The notes beneath the pieces were generated by a model that was not told where the DNA came from, did not search any database, and saw only the letters and a program-made list of their open reading frames with translations. The position numbers and the translations under genes were made by a program. From JAJFFW01 sp965263375 (GTDB taxonomy: Bacteria; Pseudomonadota; Alphaproteobacteria; Caulobacterales; Parvularculaceae), in the NCBI GenBank assembly GCA_965263375.1, contig OZ253669.1:1984001-2048000 (forward strand): a stretch of 64,000 bases of DNA, in the 5' to 3' direction. Shown here piece by piece: positions 52,309 through 61,618 of this stretch. How positions within the stretch are numbered: the first letter of the stretch is position 1; the number at the start of each line of letters is the position of its first letter.

Positions 52309-54003
52309 ATGGCGAATTCCTTGCCAAACAAAAGCGCTTTTGGCGTTTTTGACACGTCGAATCTGAAGGGAGACATTTTCGGCGGCCTAACAGCCGGCGT
52401 CGTCGCCCTTCCCCTCGCTCTCGCATTCGGCGAAGCTTCTGGCGCCGGCCCTATCGCAGGGCTTTGGGGCGCCATTTTTGTTGGTTTTTTTGCGGCCCTA
52501 TTCGGCGGAACCGGCTCTCAAGTTTCAGGTCCGACAGGACCGATGGTCGTTGTATTTGCAGGTGTTTATGCGTCTTTAAGTGGCAACCCAGCGCTCGTTT
52601 TCGCTGCCGTCGTGCTGGCGGGGATTTTGCAAATCCTTTTTGGCGTCTTTCGACTGGGGCAATATATCAGGCTTGTTCCTTATCCGGTTGTTTCCGGGTT
52701 TATGAGCGGCATCGGGTGCATCATCATCGCGCTACAGCTTTCTAGGCTGTTTGGACATGAGCCTGAAGGCGGCGGCACCATCCCTGCGCTTTCCGCAATC
52801 CCTGGCGCGGTGATGAACCCGAACTGGACAGCGCTCGCGATTGGCTTAATGACCTTGCTGATTATTTTTAAGTGGCCAAAGAGCTGGGGTAAATTCGTAC
52901 CAGGCGCACTTGCCGCATTAATTATCGGTACGATTGCAAGCTTACTTGTCAAGGGTGCGCCTATCCTAGGGGATATCCCCACCGGTTTTCCATCTTTTGT
53001 GATGCCGACATTTACACAAGACACGTTCCTCATTGTTCTTGAGGCTGCGTTTATTCTTGCCGTTCTTGGCGCGATCGACAGCCTTTTAACCTCACTCGTC
53101 GCCGACAACATGACGCGTACGCGTCACGATTCTAATCGCGAGCTTATCGGCCAAGGCATCGGCAATACAATTGCAGGATTTTTTGGCGCAATCCCTGGCG
53201 CTGGCGCTACGATGCGTACAGTGGTCAATATCCGTACTGGCGGCCAAACAAAAATTTCTGGCATGCTGCATTCTTTAATCTTGCTTGCCGTGGTGATTAG
53301 CTTAGCGCCCCTGGCCTCTCAGATTCCTCATGCTGTGCTTGCGGGTATTCTGATAAAGGTTGGCTATGATATTATTGATGTGTCTTATCTGCGCCGCGCT
53401 CATAAAGGGCCCCGTTGGGACTTGGCGTTGATGGCTATCGTCCTTGGTCTGACCGTATTTGTCGACCTTATTACAGCGGTTGCAGCCGGCGTTGTCCTTG
53501 CGGCTCTGGCGTTTGTCAAAAAAATGGCGGATGATCAGCTTGCTGCTTTTGGCGAGGCGGCGCCGCGCATCACCACGCCGGAGGAAAAAGAACTCCTAGA
53601 AAAAGCGCAAGGACGCGTCACTTTGTTTGATTTTGGCGGACCTTTGAGCTTTGGCGCCGCCGCTGATGTTGGCCACCATGTGCGCGAACGTCTAAAGGAT
53701 AAAGGAAGCGCGATTATCCTCGACTTTTCCCGCGTCCCCTTTATTGATGTCTCCGCGGCTCGTGCTGTCGAGACCATCGCCTGTGATGCGCGCCAGGCGG
53801 GCAAAACCGTTTATGTCACAGGCATGAGCGATAAAATCCGCGATGTACTGTCCGGCCTTAACGCAGACCACTGTTTGCCAGCGGATACTTCCTATCAAAA
53901 CCGGCTGGATGCCCTGAAACACGCCGTAGCGCTGGTCTTGCAAGAAAAGCCTGATTTAAAAGCAGCCTCCCCAACCGCCATTGACCCAGTTCAAGCGAAT
54001 TAA
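52309..54003 (+). CDS. SulP-family anion transporter with STAS domain
   Basis: 564 residues from the ATG at 52309 (CGGAGA upstream). SulP signatures: GDIFGGLTAGVVALPLALAFGEASG, GGTGSQVSGPTGPMVVVF, GFMSGIGCIIIALQLSRLFG, AALGAIDSLLTSL-type AVLGAIDSLLTSLVADNMT and NTIAGFFGAIPGAGATMRTVVN, in a 10-14 TM membrane domain. The C-terminal STAS domain (about 445-545) includes ILDFSRVPFIDVSAARAVE. It could carry sulfate, bicarbonate or other anions; the substrate is not decidable here. Closed by a strong terminator. Confidence 0.92.
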   Translation: MANSLPNKSAFGVFDTSNLKGDIFGGLTAGVVALPLALAFGEASGAGPIAGLWGAIFVGFFAALFGGTGSQVSGPTGPMVVVFAGVYASLSGNPALVFAAVVLAGILQILFGVFRLGQYIRLVPYPVVSGFMSGIGCIIIALQLSRLFGHEPEGGGTIPALSAIPGAVMNPNWTALAIGLMTLLIIFKWPKSWGKFVPGALAALIIGTIASLLVKGAPILGDIPTGFPSFVMPTFTQDTFLIVLEAAFILAVLGAIDSLLTSLVADNMTRTRHDSNRELIGQGIGNTIAGFFGAIPGAGATMRTVVNIRTGGQTKISGMLHSLILLAVVISLAPLASQIPHAVLAGILIKVGYDIIDVSYLRRAHKGPRWDLALMAIVLGLTVFVDLITAVAAGVVLAALAFVKKMADDQLAAFGEAAPRITTPEEKELLEKAQGRVTLFDFGGPLSFGAAADVGHHVRERLKDKGSAIILDFSRVPFIDVSAARAVETIACDARQAGKTVYVTGMSDKIRDVLSGLNADHCLPADTSYQNRLDALKHAVALVLQEKPDLKAASPTAIDPVQAN

Positions 54004-54044
54004 AAGCGCTTGGACAAACAATAAATCTTCCCTCCAAACTCCTC

Positions 54045-54067
54045 AGGCCCCTAACGGGGCCTTTTTT
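54045..54067 (+). terminator. Intrinsic terminator of the SulP operon
   Basis: AGGCCCC (54045-54051) pairs with GGGGCCT (54056-54062) around TAAC and is followed by six T residues. Confidence 0.88.
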
Positions 54068-54249
54068 CTTACCATGCGAATGGCCCTAATATCTTCTGCA
54101 AAACGACAGACTTTCGCCGCAGTTTCGAACTGGAGTAGGATTGGTGAGGCGGCAAGTTTAAGGGAGCGCAAAGAAGGCTTATGGGCGAGCCGAGCAGCGT
54201 TAAGGGACACCAAAAAGCCGCCGCCGTGCGGCCAAGGGCTGCAATCAGC

Positions 54250-55158
54250 ATGCATAGGCCATTTTCTATTTACGCGAAAATCGCCTCTTTCCCCGCACAA
54301 AACACCAAAGACCCTCGCATTTTTCAAATCGCGGCGCTTTCCACGCTTTTAGTCTTTGGAATTCTCGGCCGTGCTTTTGAGATACCGCTGACCCATTTCG
54401 CCGTTATTGCGGGCGCGGCGATTTTGACCCAATGGGCCTGCGCCAAGATTGTTCAGGCGCCATTTGAGGTGCGTAGCGCTTTAATCACCAGCCTTTCGCT
54501 TACCCTGTTGCTCCGCGCAAACGAGGCCTGGCCGCTAGCGATCGCGGCGATCATCGCCATCGGATCAAAGTTCTTCCTGCGCCTTGATGGCAAGCACATC
54601 TTTAATCCCGCCAATGCTGGCATTGTCGCCTTATTGCTCTTAACAGATTGGGTTTGGACAACCCCAGGCCAGTGGGGAACAGCCCTTTGGCTTGCGGCGA
54701 TCATTGCTGGTGCTGGCTTCTTTGTGACCTTCCGCGCGGCGCGCCTTGATGTTCCATTAATGTTTCTTGGCGCTTTTGCGGGGATGATCATCCTGCGCGC
54801 CCTCTGGTTAGGTGATCCGCTAGAGATCCCCCTTCTGCGTCTTCAAAATGGCGCGCTTATCTTATTTGCGTTCTTTATGATCTCCGACCCGAAGACAACG
54901 CCGGACGGCGCGCGCGCGCGGATCGCTTTTTCCGTCACCACCGCACTGCTCGCTTATGTGCTGACATATCACTTCTTTTTAACGGATGGGTTATTTTACG
55001 CCCTTGCGTTGACAACAGCGTTTCGTCCTTTGATTGACGGCGCCCCGGCGGCGGGCCGATATGTATGGCCAGGATCACCCGGCGCAGTACAAACTTTTTC
55101 AAAACCTCGCGACTCAAGGCTAGTTGTCGCTGCTGACCGAAAGGAGCGCTTTTCATGA
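54250..55158 (+). CDS. RnfD/NqrB-like integral membrane protein
   Basis: About 302 residues from the ATG at 54250 (the frame opens further upstream). Eight to ten TM helices. The family-like block is GKHIFNPANAGIVALLLLTDWVWTTPGQWG, followed by MISDPKTTPDGARARIAF and FRPLIDGAPAAGRYVWPG. In RnfD/NqrB these helices carry quinone/flavin electron transfer, but no covalent-FMN motif of the S-G-A-T type is visible and no other rnf/nqr gene is adjacent. Its stop overlaps the start of the DUF2330 gene by 4 nt, so the two proteins are made together and may act as a pair. Confidence 0.75.
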   Translation: MHRPFSIYAKIASFPAQNTKDPRIFQIAALSTLLVFGILGRAFEIPLTHFAVIAGAAILTQWACAKIVQAPFEVRSALITSLSLTLLLRANEAWPLAIAAIIAIGSKFFLRLDGKHIFNPANAGIVALLLLTDWVWTTPGQWGTALWLAAIIAGAGFFVTFRAARLDVPLMFLGAFAGMIILRALWLGDPLEIPLLRLQNGALILFAFFMISDPKTTPDGARARIAFSVTTALLAYVLTYHFFLTDGLFYALALTTAFRPLIDGAPAAGRYVWPGSPGAVQTFSKPRDSRLVVAADRKERFS

Positions 55159-56540
55159 AACTGAAACGGATCTTAGGGGCGAGCGCCCTGTCAATCGCCG
55201 CCCTTGCCGCCACCGGCGGCGCTGTTGCATTTTGCGGGTTTTACGTCGCAAAAGCGGACACTAAGCTATTCAATAAAGCCTCAAAAGTCGTGATCATGCG
55301 CGATAAAGACCGCACCGTGATCACGATGGCCAATGACTACCAAGGCGATCTCAAAGAATTCGCCATGGTGATCCCTGTGCCCGTTGTGTTAGAGCGTGAA
55401 CAAATCCACGTCACCGATAACGCAATCATCGATCATCTAGACGCCTACACCGCCCCGCGTCTGGTTGAATATTTTGATGAAGACCCCTGCGCCGTGCGGC
55501 CCATGGCGGAAATGATGCGCGCCTCAGATATGGCGACGGCCGCTGTTGAAGAAGCGGCGGTTAGGAACAAAAGCCTCGGCGTCACAGTTGAAGCCGAATA
55601 CACCGTTGGGGAATATGATATTCAGATCCTTTCCGCCACCCAATCTGGCGGTCTCGCCACTTGGCTGAAAGAGAACGACTATAAACTACCTGAAGGCGCC
55701 GAAAAAGTTCTCGGCAGCTATATAAAGCAGGGTACGAAGTTTTTCGTTGCGAAAGTCAATTTAGAAGAACAAGCCTCAACCGGCCTTAAATATCTGCGCC
55801 CCCTTCAGGTCGCGTTTGAATCGCCGAAATTTATGCTGCCAATCCGTTTAGGCACCGTCAACGCTGACGGCAAGCAAGAGCTTTTCATCTTTGCGCTTAC
55901 CCGCGACGGACGGGTTGAAACCACAAATTATCGCACGGTAAAGCTCCCCTCTAATATGGATGTGCCGCTGTTCGTCAAAGACGACTTTGGAAATTTCTAT
56001 AAGTCCATGTTCCAAACCGCGGTTAAGCGCGAAGATGAGCGCGCCGTCTTTATGGAATATGCTTGGGATATGAACTGGTGTGATCCGTGTGCGGCAGACC
56101 CGCTTTCCGTTGAAGAACTGCGCGAGCTTGGGGTCTATTGGATTGCGGACACGATTAGCGGCAAGCCCCCGCGCCCGCCACGCTCTCAACCGGCGATCAC
56201 CCGCTCAGCGCGGGATGTCTTCGTCACACGCCTTCATGTCAGTTATGACGCCAAGACCTTCCCCGAAGACTTAATGTTCAAGCAAACCGGCGACCGCAGC
56301 AATTTCCAGGGCCGTTATGTCCTACGCCACCCCTATCAGGGCGAAGCCAAATGTGAGGCCGCGGACGAGTATAAAGCGAGCCTGCCCGATCGGTTTGAAA
56401 AGGAAGCCCAAACCCTCGCCAACCTTACCGATTGGGAGATTGACGACATCCGCACCCGCATGGGCGACGCCGGCCAGTCCTTTAAGGCGCCAAAGAAAGC
56501 GCCGTGGTGGAAACGCCTTTGGGGCAATGATGAGGATTAG
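55155..56540 (+). CDS. DUF2330 secreted protein
   Basis: 461 residues. An N-terminal signal or anchor (about 5-30, ILGASALSIAALAATGGAVAF) leads to CGFYVAKADTKLFNKASKVVIMRDKDRTVITMANDYQGDLKEFAMVIPVPVV, the DUF2330 hallmark, then DEDPC and a C-terminal part with WDMNWCDPCAADPLS (Cys pair) and LHVSYDAKTFPEDLMFKQTGD. It is probably periplasmic. It ends in a basic WWKRLWG stretch. AAGGAG precedes the ATG, and the gene overlaps the RnfD-like gene. The function of DUF2330 is not established. Confidence 0.85.
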   Translation: MKLKRILGASALSIAALAATGGAVAFCGFYVAKADTKLFNKASKVVIMRDKDRTVITMANDYQGDLKEFAMVIPVPVVLEREQIHVTDNAIIDHLDAYTAPRLVEYFDEDPCAVRPMAEMMRASDMATAAVEEAAVRNKSLGVTVEAEYTVGEYDIQILSATQSGGLATWLKENDYKLPEGAEKVLGSYIKQGTKFFVAKVNLEEQASTGLKYLRPLQVAFESPKFMLPIRLGTVNADGKQELFIFALTRDGRVETTNYRTVKLPSNMDVPLFVKDDFGNFYKSMFQTAVKREDERAVFMEYAWDMNWCDPCAADPLSVEELRELGVYWIADTISGKPPRPPRSQPAITRSARDVFVTRLHVSYDAKTFPEDLMFKQTGDRSNFQGRYVLRHPYQGEAKCEAADEYKASLPDRFEKEAQTLANLTDWEIDDIRTRMGDAGQSFKAPKKAPWWKRLWGNDED

Positions 56541-56586
56541 GGGTAAGGGCCGTTTATAGTCTGAGAATCGCTTACTTCACTCTTCT

Positions 56587-56712
56587 CCATCCTTCGAGGC
56601 CGCGTAAAAGCGGCGCCTCAGGATGAGGTCCGTTTTAGTTGAGACGCTATCAAACCTCATCCTGAGGACTATTGGATGGAGCCAATCGCGCTAAGCAAAC
56701 CGCGAAGGATGG
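56587..56712. repeat. Nested inverted-repeat element upstream of pgsA
   Basis: Outer arms CCATCCTTCG (56587-56596) and CGAAGGATGG (56703-56712), inner arms CCTCAGGATGAGGT (56616-56629) and ACCTCATCCTGAGG (56654-56667), all perfect. Such CCTCATCCTGAGG elements are dispersed intergenic repeats in several alphaproteobacteria. It ends about 50 bp before pgsA. Confidence 0.75.
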
Positions 56713-56762
56713 CGGTCAGCCCAATAGTCGATTTTTAATGAGACACCCTTTATACCTCCCTC

Positions 56763-57329
56763 ATGGCCAATCTGATCACCCTTGCCCGTATTCTACTGAT
56801 AATCCCCTTTGCGGGATTGTTCTTTATCGACGCCCCTTGGGCGATGACGGCGGCGTTAGCGGTGTTTTTGATCGCATCGCTAAGCGATTTTCTTGACGGC
56901 TATATCGCCCGCAAACGCGGCGAGGTCAGCGCCCTTGGCGCCGCATTTGATCCGTTGGCGGATAAGCTATTGGTTGCGGCCGCGCTCCTTCTGCTGACAC
57001 GAAATGGCGTCATCGCAGGCGCAGGTGTTATAGGCGCCCTGATCATTCTTCTGCGCGAGATTTGGGTTGGCGGCCTGCGCGAGGCGTTGGCGATCTACGC
57101 GAAAAACGCCGCCCTGCCCGTTTCGCGTATGGGCAAGCTAAAAACCACGCTTCAAATGACGGCGCTATCCCTCATGCTCGCCAGCGTTCCATCGGGCTTG
57201 TTTGGCCCCGCCCTGGCGCCGCTTGCAACGGGAATCTTTTGGGCGGCCGTGATTGTAACCCTTTGGTCTGGCGCGCAATATACGCGCCAGGCGATATCAA
57301 TGCTGGGCGCGGCGGATAAAACCCCTTAA
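56763..57329 (+). CDS. pgsA: CDP-diacylglycerol-glycerol-3-phosphate 3-phosphatidyltransferase
   Basis: 188 residues with several TM helices and a complete CDP-alcohol phosphotransferase motif: Asp42, Asp45-Gly46, Ala49-Arg50, Gly59, Asp63 and Asp67 (SDFLDGYIAR then LGAAFDPLADK). It makes phosphatidylglycerophosphate, the precursor of phosphatidylglycerol and cardiolipin. No Shine-Dalgarno is visible before the ATG, so the mRNA may be leaderless or the site weak. A two-component pair follows 10 bp later. Confidence 0.93.
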   Translation: MANLITLARILLIIPFAGLFFIDAPWAMTAALAVFLIASLSDFLDGYIARKRGEVSALGAAFDPLADKLLVAAALLLLTRNGVIAGAGVIGALIILLREIWVGGLREALAIYAKNAALPVSRMGKLKTTLQMTALSLMLASVPSGLFGPALAPLATGIFWAAVIVTLWSGAQYTRQAISMLGAADKTP

Positions 57330-57339
57330 GATCCCCCAT

Positions 57340-58044
57340 ATGCAGGACCCAACAAACTCTATTCCCGACGGCGAGACACCCCATATACTGGTGGTGGATG
57401 ATGATGATCGCATTCGCGACCTTTTAGGACGTTTTTTGTCGGAAAATGGCTTCCGCGCCTCAATGGCGGGGGACGCTGAAAAAGCGCGGTCTTTAATGGC
57501 GGGGGTCGAATTTGATCTGCTGATCATTGACGTAATGATGCCCGGCCTTTCCGGGTTTGAAATGACGGAACAAGTGCGCGCAGCTTCTAATGTGCCGATC
57601 CTGTTGCTCACAGCCCGGGGGGAGACCGCCGATCGCATCGAAGGGTTTGAACGCGGGGCCGATGACTATTTACCCAAGCCCTTTGACCCGCAAGAATTAC
57701 TGGTGCGCCTTCGCGCGCTATTACGCCGGGCGCAACCGCGAGCCAAAGCGCAAGAAGTCCTAACCTTTGGCGAATGCCGGTTTGAGCCGACACGCGGCGA
57801 ATTAAGACGCGGCGACACGCTGATCAAACTAACCTCAGGCGAGTTATCATTGTTGCGCGCGCTGTCTAAAAAACCGGGAGAACCGATCTCTCGTTCAGCG
57901 TTGACCGAACAGACGGAAGTCGCGATGGAACGTTCCATCGATGTTCAAGTCACACGTCTTCGCAAAAAGATAGAAGACGATCCGCACACACCTCTATACT
58001 TACAAACCATTCGCGGCGTTGGCTACGCCCTAATGCCGGACTAG
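57340..58044 (+). CDS. OmpR-family response regulator
   Basis: 234 residues. The receiver domain has acidic residues 20-22 (VVDDDDR), phospho-acceptor Asp64 (LLIIDVMMPG), Thr91 and Lys113 (YLPKPFDP). The C-terminal winged helix (about 140-234) has LTSGELSLLRAL, SIDVQVTRLRKKIEDDP and LQTIRGVGYALMPD. It is paired with the EnvZ-like kinase 7 bp downstream. Targets unknown. Confidence 0.93.
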   Translation: MQDPTNSIPDGETPHILVVDDDDRIRDLLGRFLSENGFRASMAGDAEKARSLMAGVEFDLLIIDVMMPGLSGFEMTEQVRAASNVPILLLTARGETADRIEGFERGADDYLPKPFDPQELLVRLRALLRRAQPRAKAQEVLTFGECRFEPTRGELRRGDTLIKLTSGELSLLRALSKKPGEPISRSALTEQTEVAMERSIDVQVTRLRKKIEDDPHTPLYLQTIRGVGYALMPD

Positions 58045-58051
58045 CAGTCAA

Positions 58052-59365
58052 ATGTTGCGCCGGTATATGCCCAAAAGCCTTTATGCGCGTACGGCGTTGA
58101 TCGTGGTCTTGCCGATCTTTTTACTTCAATCGATCGTGACTTACCTGTTCCTCGATCGGCACGGGGAGATGGTCTCAGGAAACCTATCCGCAACGATCGC
58201 AGGGAATATCGCCCTGATCACTCGTCTCTACGAAGAAGCCGAAAGTCATGGCGACCAACAGGCCGTTGAAGCTTATTCATTAGAACACCTAGATTTAAGT
58301 GTCAGGTATGAGCCGAACCGGCCAATGCCACAGGGTAATAAAACCGCGCTATTCGCGATTTACAATAAAACACTGAACCGCGAGCTTTCTCAAAGCCTTA
58401 CCCAAGATTATTGGTTTAACACGGTCAATTGGCCCGCTTATGTCGAAATCAGGGTTGCTCAAAAACAAGGCTATCTCGTCTTTTTTGCAAGGCGTGAGCA
58501 TGTTTATGTGACCACAGGCCCGATTTTTATCGCATGGCTTGCGGGCGCTTCTATCTTGATTGGCTGGATTGCGATCTTGTTCTTGCGTAACCAAGTCCGC
58601 TCAATCTTGCGCCTGGCTGAAGCGGCGGAAGATTTCGGAAGGGGGCGCGAAGCCCCTGCGTTCCGGCCCACTGGCGCCACTGAAGTGCGCCGCGCTGGCC
58701 GGGCCTTTATCGCCATGCGCCAGCGTATCCGCCGCCATATGGACCAGCGCGCCACAATGCTGGCTGGTGTCAGCCATGATCTGAAAACCCCGCTGACACG
58801 GTTGAAACTGGCGCTTGCTATGCTGCCAAAGGAAACGCCCGATAAACAAGAAATGAGCGCCGATGTGGAAGAGATGGAGCGTATGGTCAACGCTTACCTT
58901 GACTTTGCGCGCGATATTTCAACGGAAGAAGCGCCTGTAGAAATTGACCTTCCAGCCTTTGCCGAAGAAATCAGGCAAGATGCAAACCGCGCTGGCGATA
59001 CGCTTCATGTAGAAGTTTCCGCCAAGTCTCAATTAAATGCCCGTCGGCCAAGTCTTAAGCGCGCGGTCGCCAACCTTGTCGGCAACGCTTTTAAATATGG
59101 CGCTAAGGCGCAACTGACGATCAAAGAAAATGGGGTCTATACAGAATTTATAGTAGATGATGATGGCCCAGGCTTATCACCCGACCAATATGAAGAAGCT
59201 TTTAAACCATTTGCGCGTCTTGACCCTGCACGCTCCCTTCATACAGGCGGTGTTGGGCTTGGCTTAACCTTGGTACGCGATGTCGCACGCAGCCATGGCG
59301 GCGATGTACAACTAGACGTTTCACCAGCTAAGGGGCTTCGCGCGATAATACGTATCCCCCATTAA
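58052..59365 (+). CDS. EnvZ-like sensor histidine kinase
   Basis: 437 residues: TM1 about 14-34, periplasmic loop to ~155, TM2 about 157-177, HAMP, HisKA with phospho-acceptor His242 (AGVSHDLKTPLTRLKLAL), and HATPase with NLVGNAFKYG (N-box), DDDGPGLSP and GGVGLGLTLVRDVARSHGG. It phosphorylates the OmpR-family regulator encoded just upstream. An ATG five codons downstream (58067) is an alternative start. The pair resembles osmotic/envelope regulators; the signal is unknown. Confidence 0.93.
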   Translation: MLRRYMPKSLYARTALIVVLPIFLLQSIVTYLFLDRHGEMVSGNLSATIAGNIALITRLYEEAESHGDQQAVEAYSLEHLDLSVRYEPNRPMPQGNKTALFAIYNKTLNRELSQSLTQDYWFNTVNWPAYVEIRVAQKQGYLVFFARREHVYVTTGPIFIAWLAGASILIGWIAILFLRNQVRSILRLAEAAEDFGRGREAPAFRPTGATEVRRAGRAFIAMRQRIRRHMDQRATMLAGVSHDLKTPLTRLKLALAMLPKETPDKQEMSADVEEMERMVNAYLDFARDISTEEAPVEIDLPAFAEEIRQDANRAGDTLHVEVSAKSQLNARRPSLKRAVANLVGNAFKYGAKAQLTIKENGVYTEFIVDDDGPGLSPDQYEEAFKPFARLDPARSLHTGGVGLGLTLVRDVARSHGGDVQLDVSPAKGLRAIIRIPH

Positions 59366-59467
59366 GGGATCACAAGGTTATAGTTTGTTCATTCTATAAG
59401 TCTAGATACATTTATATACACTCAATTAACCCAGATATGATTGCTTAACTCTGTTCTGGAGAGTTTC

Positions 59468-61603
59468 ATGTCTGAAAATTTGGTTTCTGTTAATTGGGTC
59501 CTGCTGTGTACGTTTCTTGTTTGCTTAATGCAGGTGGGTTTTTTGTGGCTAGAGACCGGATTGATCCGCCAAAAGAGCAGCGTGAATGTCGCCATCAAAA
59601 ATATGGCGGACTTTTTTATTTCATCGGCGGTTTTTTGGTTGGTGGGCTTTGGCCTGATGTTCGGTGCAAGCCACAATGGGCTTTTAGGCGTCGATGCGTT
59701 CTTCTTCAAAGCAAGCGCAACCGATACTTGGAGCCAGGTCTTTTTCTTCTTTCAGCTAGCGTTCTGCGGAACGGCGGTGACCATCGTCTCTGGCGCGGTT
59801 GCCGAACGGATGTCCTTTTTGGGATATATGATTGTTGCCGTTGTCTGCGCTGGGCTGATTTATCCTATTTTCGGTCACTGGGCGTGGAATGGGCTTCTTT
59901 CCGGGGAAGCCAAGGGATGGCTGGAAACACTCGGCTTTATCGATTTTGCAGGCTCAACCGTTGTTCATAGTATTGGCGGATGGGTGGCGCTGGCGGCGGT
60001 TCTCGTGGTCGGCCCGCGCCTTGGCCGTTTTGGACGCCGAAAGGAACTCTTAGGCGCTCATAACCTCGCCCTTTCAATCGCTGGCGCATTTATACTCTGG
60101 ATCGGCTGGTTCGGGTTTAATGGCGGCTCTGTCCTGGCGTTCGATGATACTGTTCCTGGTATTTTATTGAATACGCTTATGGCTGCTGTGGCTGGCGGCC
60201 TTGCGGCGTTATTCGCATCATGGGCCATTGTTGGAAAACCCAATCCATCTGATACCGTCAATGGATTGCTCGCGGGTCTTGTCGCCATCACCGCTAATTG
60301 CAACATCGTCTCTATCGAATTTGCTTTATTGATTGGCGCATTCGGCGGACTTATTTGTTACGCCGCCAGACTGATGCTCGAAAAACTGCAGATTGATGAT
60401 GCGGTCTCCGCCATCCCGGTTCATTTATTCGCTGGTGTTTGGGGCACACTGGCGGTCGCATTATTTGGTGATATTGAAGCCTTTGGCGGACTTACAAGGT
60501 GGGAACAACTGCAAGTTCAAACGATCGGCGTCGCCGCTGGGGGGGCTTATGCTTTTGGCCTATCCTTCACACTCTTGTGGGTCGCTAATCGCTTTGGCTG
60601 GTTAAGAGTTAGCCGCCGCGAAGAAGTCATCGGCCTCAATATTTCTGAACATGGCTCAAGCTCGCCGTTGCAATTGTTGTTAAATGAAATGTCACAACAT
60701 GCCCGTTCCGGTGATTTCAGCCGCTCTGTTCATGTTGAACGTGATGGCGAAGTTGGCCCCGTCGCCGCAGAATATAACCGCGTCTTAAAGCGCGTGAACA
60801 TGGCGGAAAACGACACAGCCTTCGCCCTCGCCCAGTTGCGCCGAGCAAAAGTGCAGGCCGAGGCCGCCAACATCGCCAAATCACAATTCCTCGCCAATAT
60901 CTCTCATGAGTTGCGTACGCCCCTTAACTCGGTATTAGGATTTTCCGAAATCTTACAAAACCGTGATCCTGACGAGCCTTTGAGCGAGGAAGAGCAGCAA
61001 TTCATCACCCAGATTAATACATCGGGCCAACACTTACTATCGCTGATAGTTGATGTGCTCGATTTCACGCAGCTAGAAAGCAGCAAATATGAGCTTGAAG
61101 AAACTGAGTTCAACCTCACGGAATTGGCGCTAGATATTTGCCAGTCTTTTGCTAAGCGCTTGAACGAATCCGGTATCGAACTTGATCTTCAGCTTCAACA
61201 TTCCCTGCCCCCGTTGTTGGCGGATCAAAAAGCCGTTCGGCAAATTTTTGTGAACTTGTTGTCAAACGCGGTCACCTATTCTGAGCGGGGACAGACCATC
61301 CGTGTTAGCACATACCTTACGTCTGACAGACGCATTAATTTGGTGATCAGCGACAATGGCAGCGGCATCCCCGATGATCAGCTCGCTAAAATCTTTACGC
61401 CCTTCCATCAGGTCTTGGAAGAAAGCTCCATGCACAAACCAGACGGCCTTGGTCTTGGTCTGCCGATCGCCCATGCGCTGACGGAACTGCATGATGGGGA
61501 GCTTTTCATCCGCTCCTCTCAACAAACTGGTACGGAAGTCTCCATCCGTTTCCCGGCTTCGCGCACAGCCTCAGAAAATGCGGATATAAAGAAGATCGCT
61601 TAA
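59468..61603 (+). CDS. Ammonium transporter-histidine kinase fusion (Amt sensor)
   Basis: 711 residues from the ATG at 59468 (GGAGAG upstream). Residues 1-380 form a complete Amt domain of 11 TM helices: Asp159 (IDFAGSTVVH), twin pore histidines His167 and His319 (IPVHLFAGVWG), Trp140, and Phe217/Ser221 (GWFGFNGGS). A linker (about 381-465) follows, then HisKA with His480 (ANISHELRTPLNSVLGFSEIL), then HATPase with NLLSNAVTYSERG, DNGSGIPDDQ and GLGLGLPIAHAL. There is no receiver domain. It likely senses ammonium through the Amt fold and signals by phosphotransfer, as shown for Kuenenia Amt5. A partner regulator is not obvious. Confidence 0.92.
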   Translation: MSENLVSVNWVLLCTFLVCLMQVGFLWLETGLIRQKSSVNVAIKNMADFFISSAVFWLVGFGLMFGASHNGLLGVDAFFFKASATDTWSQVFFFFQLAFCGTAVTIVSGAVAERMSFLGYMIVAVVCAGLIYPIFGHWAWNGLLSGEAKGWLETLGFIDFAGSTVVHSIGGWVALAAVLVVGPRLGRFGRRKELLGAHNLALSIAGAFILWIGWFGFNGGSVLAFDDTVPGILLNTLMAAVAGGLAALFASWAIVGKPNPSDTVNGLLAGLVAITANCNIVSIEFALLIGAFGGLICYAARLMLEKLQIDDAVSAIPVHLFAGVWGTLAVALFGDIEAFGGLTRWEQLQVQTIGVAAGGAYAFGLSFTLLWVANRFGWLRVSRREEVIGLNISEHGSSSPLQLLLNEMSQHARSGDFSRSVHVERDGEVGPVAAEYNRVLKRVNMAENDTAFALAQLRRAKVQAEAANIAKSQFLANISHELRTPLNSVLGFSEILQNRDPDEPLSEEEQQFITQINTSGQHLLSLIVDVLDFTQLESSKYELEETEFNLTELALDICQSFAKRLNESGIELDLQLQHSLPPLLADQKAVRQIFVNLLSNAVTYSERGQTIRVSTYLTSDRRINLVISDNGSGIPDDQLAKIFTPFHQVLEESSMHKPDGLGLGLPIAHALTELHDGELFIRSSQQTGTEVSIRFPASRTASENADIKKIA

Positions 61604-61618
61604 CAGAACAAACGCCCG

